DNA of 64,000 nucleotides from Streptomyces sp. YPW6. GTDB taxonomy: Bacteria; Actinomycetota; Actinomycetes; Streptomycetales; Streptomycetaceae. How positions within the stretch are numbered: position 1 is the first letter of the stretch; the number at the start of each line of letters is the position of its first letter. A program made the translations under genes and the position numbers. The notes beneath the pieces were generated by a model. That model was not told the DNA's origin, did no database searches, and worked only from the letters and a program-made list of their open reading frames with translations. Of this stretch, positions 59,270-64,000 are shown one piece after another. The stretch spans positions 4,313,001 through 4,377,000 of the forward strand of contig NZ_CP076457.1 of assembly GCF_018866325.1 (NCBI RefSeq), in the 5' to 3' direction.

Positions 59270-60229
59270 ATGCCCGACCAGACCGCACTTCCCGCCCCCG
59301 CCGCGGGCTCCGTGCCCGTGGCGGGCGCGGCCGCCCCCGTGCCGCCCGCCCCGGACGCCCGGCGCGGCGGCGCTCCCCGCCGCCGCGGCGCGCGGCGGCA
59401 CCGGTGGCCCGTCGTCGTCCCGTTCTTCGCGTTCCTCGCGGTGTGCTTCGGGCTGCCGGCCGGGACCATGGTGTACGGGGCGTTCACCGTCCTGGACCCG
59501 GACAGCGGCGCGAGCCGCTTCTCCACGGAGAACGTCAGCGGGTCGCTGTCCGGGGCGTACGCCACCGGGCTGACCGGGAGCGTCGAACTCTCCCTGTTCA
59601 CCGCCCTGTCGGCCACCGTGATCGGCACCCTCATCGCCCAGGCCGTCGTCTCCTCGCCGCGGCCGGCGCTGCGCGGTGTCGTCGTCTCCGCGAGCGGGGT
59701 CCTCGCCAACTTCTCCGGTGCGCCGCTGGCCTTCGCCTTCATCGCGACGCTCGGTACGACCGGCACGGTCACCCAGCTCTTCCATCTGGACCGGACGGGT
59801 TTCAGCCTCTACAGCTTCACCGGCCTGGTGCTGGCCTACCTCTACTTCATGGTGCCGCTGATGGTGGTGACCGTGCTGCCCGCGCTCGACGGGCTGCGCT
59901 CCCAGTGGCAGGAGGCCGCCGCGTCCTGCGGGGCGACCCGCCGGCAGTACTGGCTCCACGTCGGCGTCCCGGTGCTGACGCCGTCGCTGCTCGGCGGGGC
60001 GGTGCTGATGTTCGGTACGGCCTTCGCCTCGCACGCCACCGCCGCCGTGATGGTCGGCTCGTCGCAGCCGCTGATCACCATCCAGATCGCCAACGCCCTC
60101 AACGGCAACGTCCTGGTGGGCCAGGAGAACCTCGCCCTCGCCATGAGCCTCAACATGGTCGTGATCGCGCTGCTCGTGATGGCCGTACAGATACCGCTGC
60201 AGCGCAGGAGTGCCCGATGGCTCGGATGA
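59270..60229 (+). CDS. ABC transporter permease 1
   Basis: A 319-residue inner-membrane permease with a disordered Ala/Pro/Arg-rich N-terminus of about 45 residues and six helices. The cytoplasmic coupling loop EAAASCGATRRQYWLHVGVPVL (EAA motif) near 222-243 contacts the ATPase. It starts two bases after the binding protein's stop and overlaps permease 2 by 13 bases. Confidence 0.92.
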   Translation: MPDQTALPAPAAGSVPVAGAAAPVPPAPDARRGGAPRRRGARRHRWPVVVPFFAFLAVCFGLPAGTMVYGAFTVLDPDSGASRFSTENVSGSLSGAYATGLTGSVELSLFTALSATVIGTLIAQAVVSSPRPALRGVVVSASGVLANFSGAPLAFAFIATLGTTGTVTQLFHLDRTGFSLYSFTGLVLAYLYFMVPLMVVTVLPALDGLRSQWQEAAASCGATRRQYWLHVGVPVLTPSLLGGAVLMFGTAFASHATAAVMVGSSQPLITIQIANALNGNVLVGQENLALAMSLNMVVIALLVMAVQIPLQRRSARWLG

Positions 60230-61095
60230 AGTTCACCTCGCGGGCCGTCGTCCTGCCGCTCGCCGCGCTGTACTTCCTGGTCCCGATCGGCGCGTCGGTC
60301 TGGTTCAGTGTCAACGAGGTCGAGGGCATCAGCTTCGACGCGTACACCCAGGGGCTCGGCACCGAGGGGCTGACCACCAGCCTGATGCTCTCGGTGCGAC
60401 TGGGCCTGGCCACCATCGTCTGCGGGCTGCTGCTGATGGTGCCGACCCTGGTCGCGGTCGCGCTCTATCTGCCCGGGCTGCGCCGGACCGTCGAGATCCT
60501 GTGCATGATGCCGCTGGTCGTCCCGCCGATCGCGCTGGTCGCGGGCGTCACGACGGTGCTGTCCTGGGAACAGGACCTGGCCGACACGCCCCTCTACATG
60601 ACCTTCCAGCTGCTGCGGGACGAGAGCTTCCCGCTGGTCCTGGTCCTCGTGTACACGGTCATGTCGCTGCCGTTCCTGTACCGCTCGCTGGACGCCGGAC
60701 TGCGCGCCGTCGACCTGCGCACCCTCGTCGAGGCCGCCCGCTCGCTCGGCGCGTCCCGGCTCCAGACCCTGTGGCAGGTCGTCGTCCCGAACCTGCGGGC
60801 CGCCGTGGTCGGCGGCGCCGTCCTCAGCCTGGCCATGGTGCTCGGCGAGTACACCGTCGCCTCCGTGCTCTCCTACCGGCCGTTCTCCGTCTGGATGGTG
60901 GAGGTCAAGGACTCCGAGGCGCAGCTCTCGGTGGCGGCCGCGATGCTGAGCCTGCTGATCACCTGGGGGCTGCTGCTCCTGCTCACCACCCTGGCGGGCG
61001 GCCGCGGCCGCCGTCGCCGTACACCCGTGGAATCCGGCCCCGAGGACCGTGAGGACCACGAGGGCCGCGACAACCGAAAGAAGACCGTGTCATGA
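60217..61095 (+). CDS. ABC transporter permease 2
   Basis: A 292-residue permease with six helices and the EAA loop VEAARSLGASRLQTLWQVVVPNL near 173-195. AGGAG lies six bases before the ATG, which is inside the end of permease 1. The stop overlaps the ATPase start by four bases. A charged Arg/Glu/Asp-rich tail follows the last helix. Forms a heterodimeric channel with permease 1. Confidence 0.92.
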   Translation: MARMKFTSRAVVLPLAALYFLVPIGASVWFSVNEVEGISFDAYTQGLGTEGLTTSLMLSVRLGLATIVCGLLLMVPTLVAVALYLPGLRRTVEILCMMPLVVPPIALVAGVTTVLSWEQDLADTPLYMTFQLLRDESFPLVLVLVYTVMSLPFLYRSLDAGLRAVDLRTLVEAARSLGASRLQTLWQVVVPNLRAAVVGGAVLSLAMVLGEYTVASVLSYRPFSVWMVEVKDSEAQLSVAAAMLSLLITWGLLLLLTTLAGGRGRRRRTPVESGPEDREDHEGRDNRKKTVS

Positions 61096-62180
61096 CCGTC
61101 TCCGTGCACCTCAAGAACCTGCGCCGGGAGTTCGGCTCCACGGTCGCGCTCGACGGGCTGGACCTGGAGATCGCCTCCGGTGAAATGGTCGCCCTGCTCG
61201 GCCCGTCCGGCTGCGGCAAGACGACCGCGCTGCGCATCGTCGCGGGCTTCGAGACCGCGGACGGCGGTGAACTGCTGATGGACGGCGAGGACGTCACCTC
61301 CGTCCCGGCCAACCGCCGTGACATCGGCATGGTCTTCCAGTCCTACAGCCTGTTCCCGAACATGACGGCCGCCGAGAACATCGCCTACGGCCTGCGGGTA
61401 CGGGGCCGGTCCTCCGCCGAACGCACCGCGCGGTCCCTGGAGTTGCTGGACCTGGTCGGTCTGCCCGGCCGTGAGGGCCACTACCCGCACCAGCTCTCCG
61501 GCGGCCAGCAGCAGCGCGTCGCCCTCGCCCGCGCCCTGGCGATCTCGCCCAAGGTGCTGCTGCTCGACGAGCCGCTGTCCGCCCTCGACGCCAAGGTGCG
61601 GCTCACCCTCCGCGAGGAGATCCGGCGCATCCAGCTGGAGCTGGGCATCACCACGGTCTTCGTCACCCACGACCAGGAGGAGGCGCTGTCCATGGCGGAC
61701 CGCGTCGCCGTGATGAAGGACGGGCGGCTCGAACAGTGCGCCGCGCCCAGCGAGTTGTACGACCGCCCGGCCACGCCCTTCGTGGCCGAGTTCGTCGGCA
61801 CCATGAACCGGCTGCCGGGCACGGTCCGGGACGGCGGCGTCGTCGAGCTGTTCGGGCGGCGGCTGCCCATCCACGGCGAGCGGCCCGCCGCCGGCGCCGA
61901 GGTCGACGTCCTGCTGCGCCCCGAGGGGCTGGCGGTGGGCCCCGCCGACGACGGCGCGGGCGCTCCTGCGACGGTACGGGTGGCGACCTTCCTCGGCGCC
62001 ACCACCCGGCTGCACCTGACCACCGATTCCGGTGCCGTCTGCAAGGCCGACCTGCCCAGCTGGGAGGCGACCGCGCTGACGCCGGGAGCACGCTGCACGA
62101 TCACCCCGCACGAGAACCCCGTCCTCGTCGCCGGACGGAGTGCGGCTCCGACGGCCGCCGCCGCGCCCGACAAGGGCTGA
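61092..62180 (+). CDS. ABC transporter ATP-binding protein
   Basis: A 362-residue import ATPase. Walker A GPSGCGKTTALRI near 37-49, Q-loop FQSYSLFPNM, signature QLSGGQQQRVALARAL near 136-151, Walker B VLLLDEPLSALDAK near 157-170, and H-loop FVTHDQEEALSMADRV. A C-terminal TOBE-type regulatory domain (LLRPEGLAVGP onward) completes it. Start overlaps the permease 2 stop. Last gene of the importer operon; the SDR gene converges eight bases after it. Confidence 0.95.
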   Translation: MTVSVHLKNLRREFGSTVALDGLDLEIASGEMVALLGPSGCGKTTALRIVAGFETADGGELLMDGEDVTSVPANRRDIGMVFQSYSLFPNMTAAENIAYGLRVRGRSSAERTARSLELLDLVGLPGREGHYPHQLSGGQQQRVALARALAISPKVLLLDEPLSALDAKVRLTLREEIRRIQLELGITTVFVTHDQEEALSMADRVAVMKDGRLEQCAAPSELYDRPATPFVAEFVGTMNRLPGTVRDGGVVELFGRRLPIHGERPAAGAEVDVLLRPEGLAVGPADDGAGAPATVRVATFLGATTRLHLTTDSGAVCKADLPSWEATALTPGARCTITPHENPVLVAGRSAAPTAAAAPDKG

Positions 62181-62187
62181 CGAGCCG

Positions 62188-62946
62188 TCAGAGAGTGCGG
62201 TGGACCTTCGTGTTGGATGCCTGGGCGCGCGGGCGGACCACCAGGAGGTCGATGTTGACGTGGCTGGGTCGGGTGACGGCCCAGCCGATCGTGTCGGCCA
62301 CGTCCTCGGCGGTCAGCGGGGCGTCGACGCCCGCGTAGACCTTGGCGGCCTTCTCGGTGTCGCCGCGGAAGCGGGTGGTGGCGAACTCCTCGGTCCTGAC
62401 CATGCCGGGGGCCACCTCGACGACGCGGACCGGGGTGCCGACGATCTCCAGGCGCAGGGTCTCGGCCAGGACGTGCTCGCCGTGCTTGGCCGCCACGTAC
62501 CCGCCGCCGCCCTCGTACGTGGAGAGGCCCGCGGTCGACGAGAGGATCACGATCGTGCCGTCGCCGCTGGCGGTGAGGGCGGGCAGCAGGGCCTGGGTGA
62601 CGTTCAGCGTGCCGATCACGTTCGTCTCGTACATCTGACGCCAGTCGGCCGGGTCGCCGGTCGCCACGGGGTCGGCCCCGAGCGCCCCGCCCGCGTTGTT
62701 GACGAGCACCGCGAGGGAGCGGAACGCGGTGGCGAACTCGTCCACCGCCGCCCGGTCGGTGACGTCCAGGGCGTACGCCGTCGCCTGGTGGCCGGCCTCG
62801 TTGAGCTCGGCGGCCAGCGCCTCGATGCGGTCCTTGCGGCGGGCGGTGAGGACGACGCGGAAGCCTTCGGCGGCCAGCGTGCGGGCGGTCGCGGCGCCGA
62901 TGCCGCTGCTCGCGCCGGTGACGACGGCGATGGGGGTGGCGGCCAT
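62188..62946 (-). CDS. Short-chain dehydrogenase/reductase
   Basis: A 252-residue classical SDR using NADP(H) or NAD(H). Cofactor motif TGASSGIG at 10-17, VNNAGGALG near 83-91, catalytic serine in LSSTAG and YxxxK in GGYVAAKHG near 150. TARRKDRIEAL after the second strand suggests NADP preference. It is close to the YdfG/serine dehydrogenase group, acting on 3-hydroxy acids. The ATG is at 62946 with AGGAGA upstream. Converges with the importer operon. Confidence 0.92.
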   Translation of the reverse strand: MAATPIAVVTGASSGIGAATARTLAAEGFRVVLTARRKDRIEALAAELNEAGHQATAYALDVTDRAAVDEFATAFRSLAVLVNNAGGALGADPVATGDPADWRQMYETNVIGTLNVTQALLPALTASGDGTIVILSSTAGLSTYEGGGGYVAAKHGEHVLAETLRLEIVGTPVRVVEVAPGMVRTEEFATTRFRGDTEKAAKVYAGVDAPLTAEDVADTIGWAVTRPSHVNIDLLVVRPRAQASNTKVHRTL

Positions 62947-63069
62947 GGCTGATCTCTCCTCGGACTGCTGATCGGTACGGGCCCAGGATAGGCAGGCGCC
63001 CCGGACCTCCCCGTGCGCGCCCGTACCCCCCGGCGGGCGCGGTGAGCCGGTGGTGCGGTCACGAGCTCG

Positions 63070-63804
63070 TCAGGCCGGGGTGCCCCCGAACTCCCGGACC
63101 GCCTCGGACACGATCGTCTCCAGATGGCCGTGGTGGGCGCCGCGCCAGTACACCCGGGAGCACTCCGTGCACTGGGCGAACACGTCGTACGCCTGCTGCG
63201 TGCCGTGTTCCAGCAGCTCGCTCACGGAGTCCTTGGCGGCCCCGGTCAGGGTCCCGTTGCAGGCGGTGCAGCGGGTCCAGGGGTCCAGGGCCGGGGCGAA
63301 GCGGCCGAGGACGTCGCGGAGCTGCTCCTGCGGGCGGTCGCTGTAGACGTACGCCCCCGCCCAGATCTCGCGGCGGCGCAGCAGCCCGCGGTCCCGGGAG
63401 AGCAGGACACGCCGCTCGCGCGCGGAGAGGGCGGCCAGGGCGGGGTCGCCGATGTCCTCGCTCTCGTACGCGGCGTCGACGCCCAGCAGCCGCAGCCGGC
63501 GGGCCAGGGTGCCGAGGTGGACGTCGAGGAGGAAGCGCAGCGGCGCGCCGGGGACCCGCTGGGGGCGATCCACGGCCCGCACGTCGACGTGTTCGCCGGG
63601 GCCCGGCACATGCGAGCGGGCCACCGGGGCGCCGTTCACCAGCAGCGTTCCGGCCTCGGTGAGCGGGACGCCGAGGGACTCGATGACGTGGCCGAGGGTG
63701 GAGACGCCGTCCGTGACGAGGGGGGTGGGCCCGCCGCGACGGTCGTGCGGGACGAAGATCCGCAGCTCGGGGGCTACTTCGAGGGTGATCTCGGGTCCGT
63801 TCAC
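63070..63804 (-). CDS. Mut7-C RNase-domain protein with ubiquitin-like N-terminus
   Basis: A 244-residue protein with two parts. Residues 1-85 form a ubiquitin/ThiS-like fold (ELRIFVPHDRRGGPTPLVTD, ESLGVPLTEAGTLLVNGAPV). Residues 95-240 form the Mut7-C PIN-like nuclease domain (FLLDVHLGTLARRLRLLGVD, LLSRDRGLLRRREIW) with four zinc-binding cysteines (TRCTACNG and AQCTECSRVYW). Acidic residues D100 and D146 region fit the nuclease site. The GTG at 63804 begins the domain; the frame is open upstream without similarity. RNA target unknown. Confidence 0.88.
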   Translation of the reverse strand: MNGPEITLEVAPELRIFVPHDRRGGPTPLVTDGVSTLGHVIESLGVPLTEAGTLLVNGAPVARSHVPGPGEHVDVRAVDRPQRVPGAPLRFLLDVHLGTLARRLRLLGVDAAYESEDIGDPALAALSARERRVLLSRDRGLLRRREIWAGAYVYSDRPQEQLRDVLGRFAPALDPWTRCTACNGTLTGAAKDSVSELLEHGTQQAYDVFAQCTECSRVYWRGAHHGHLETIVSEAVREFGGTPA

Positions 63805-63896
63805 CCGGTCAGGATGCCACCGGGGCAGGACGGCCTGCCAGGGATATCCCGGGGGCGCGCGGGTGTGAGGGGCCGGCCCGCCGGGCGGGCGTGACC

Positions 63897-64000
63897 GGCC
63901 TTCCGGGGGCACCGACCCCTGGGGGTTTCCGCCTTCCGGGGCACCAGGGCCCGGGGGCTTCGGCCTTCCGGGGCACCAGGGCCCGGGGGCTTCGGCCTTC
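63897..64000. repeat. 32-bp GC-rich tandem repeat at the window end
   Basis: Two identical 32-base units, 63931-63962 and 63963-63994, both start GCCTTCCGGGGCACC; a third begins at 63995 and runs off the window. A diverged copy lies at 63897-63930. It is intergenic, upstream of the Mut7-C gene; total length cannot be seen. Confidence 0.9.

Overview
This window is chromosomal DNA from a Streptomyces or close relative. GC content is very high with strong third-position GC bias. GTG and TTG starts are common, and four-base ATGA overlaps couple many genes. The sporulation regulators bldN and rsbN sit in their conserved neighbourhood together with rex-hemA-hemC-hemD-hemB. No gene name was checked against a database; names rest on motifs, length and gene order.

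Layout. Positions 1-3460 are the 3' part of an rRNA operon: the end of the 16S-23S spacer, a complete 23S gene, the 5S gene and a terminator. Positions 3.5-7.9 kb carry a HAD phosphatase, an MFS transporter overlapping acuC, a phosphatase-like gene and a small excisionase-type DNA-binding protein. Positions 8-14.6 kb carry the 32-residue ribosomal protein bS22, an NAD-dependent epimerase, an acyltransferase, rsbN and bldN (minus strand), a HAD-IB hydrolase and a glutaredoxin-like protein. A CGTAAC-N17-CGTTGT element in front of rsbN fits a sigma-BldN promoter, so sigma-BldN probably drives its own anti-sigma factor. Positions 14.7-21 kb are the redox-regulated haem pathway: a near-perfect Rex operator, then rex-hemA-hemC-hemD as one translationally coupled unit, then hemB.

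Positions 21-32.7 kb mix small secreted or regulatory genes (HEAT-like protein, peptidoglycan-binding protein, reductase, XRE/DUF397 pair, DUF4232 lipoprotein, membrane-anchored XRE protein, phospholipase D, GvpU-like protein) with the divergent tRNA synthetases argS and class I lysS. Positions 32.7-53 kb look accessory and related to specialised metabolism or export: a DUF2637 membrane protein, a recombination scar joining a SnoaL-like remnant to a thioesterase tail, a DrrAB-type ABC exporter, an AarF kinase with a membrane partner, an MMPL transporter, a secreted protein, a polyprenyl synthase coupled to acyl-CoA carboxylase beta and epsilon subunits, and two SARP regulators. The most unusual parts are two small peptide genes. 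One encodes a signal-bearing 69-residue peptide with three DDPW(TSAP) repeats, divergent from a SARP gene across a region with 11-bp-spaced heptamer repeats. The other encodes an 85-residue RiPP-like peptide ending in GGCG, divergent from a flavin halogenase-like protein that has lost the catalytic glutamate. No PKS or NRPS assembly line is present.

Positions 53-64 kb hold two DUF3558 lipoproteins, rtcB, a HAD hydrolase with a GntR/UTRA regulator, a four-gene binding-protein ABC importer with a perfect palindrome in front, a short-chain dehydrogenase and a Mut7-C protein. The window ends inside a 32-bp tandem repeat.
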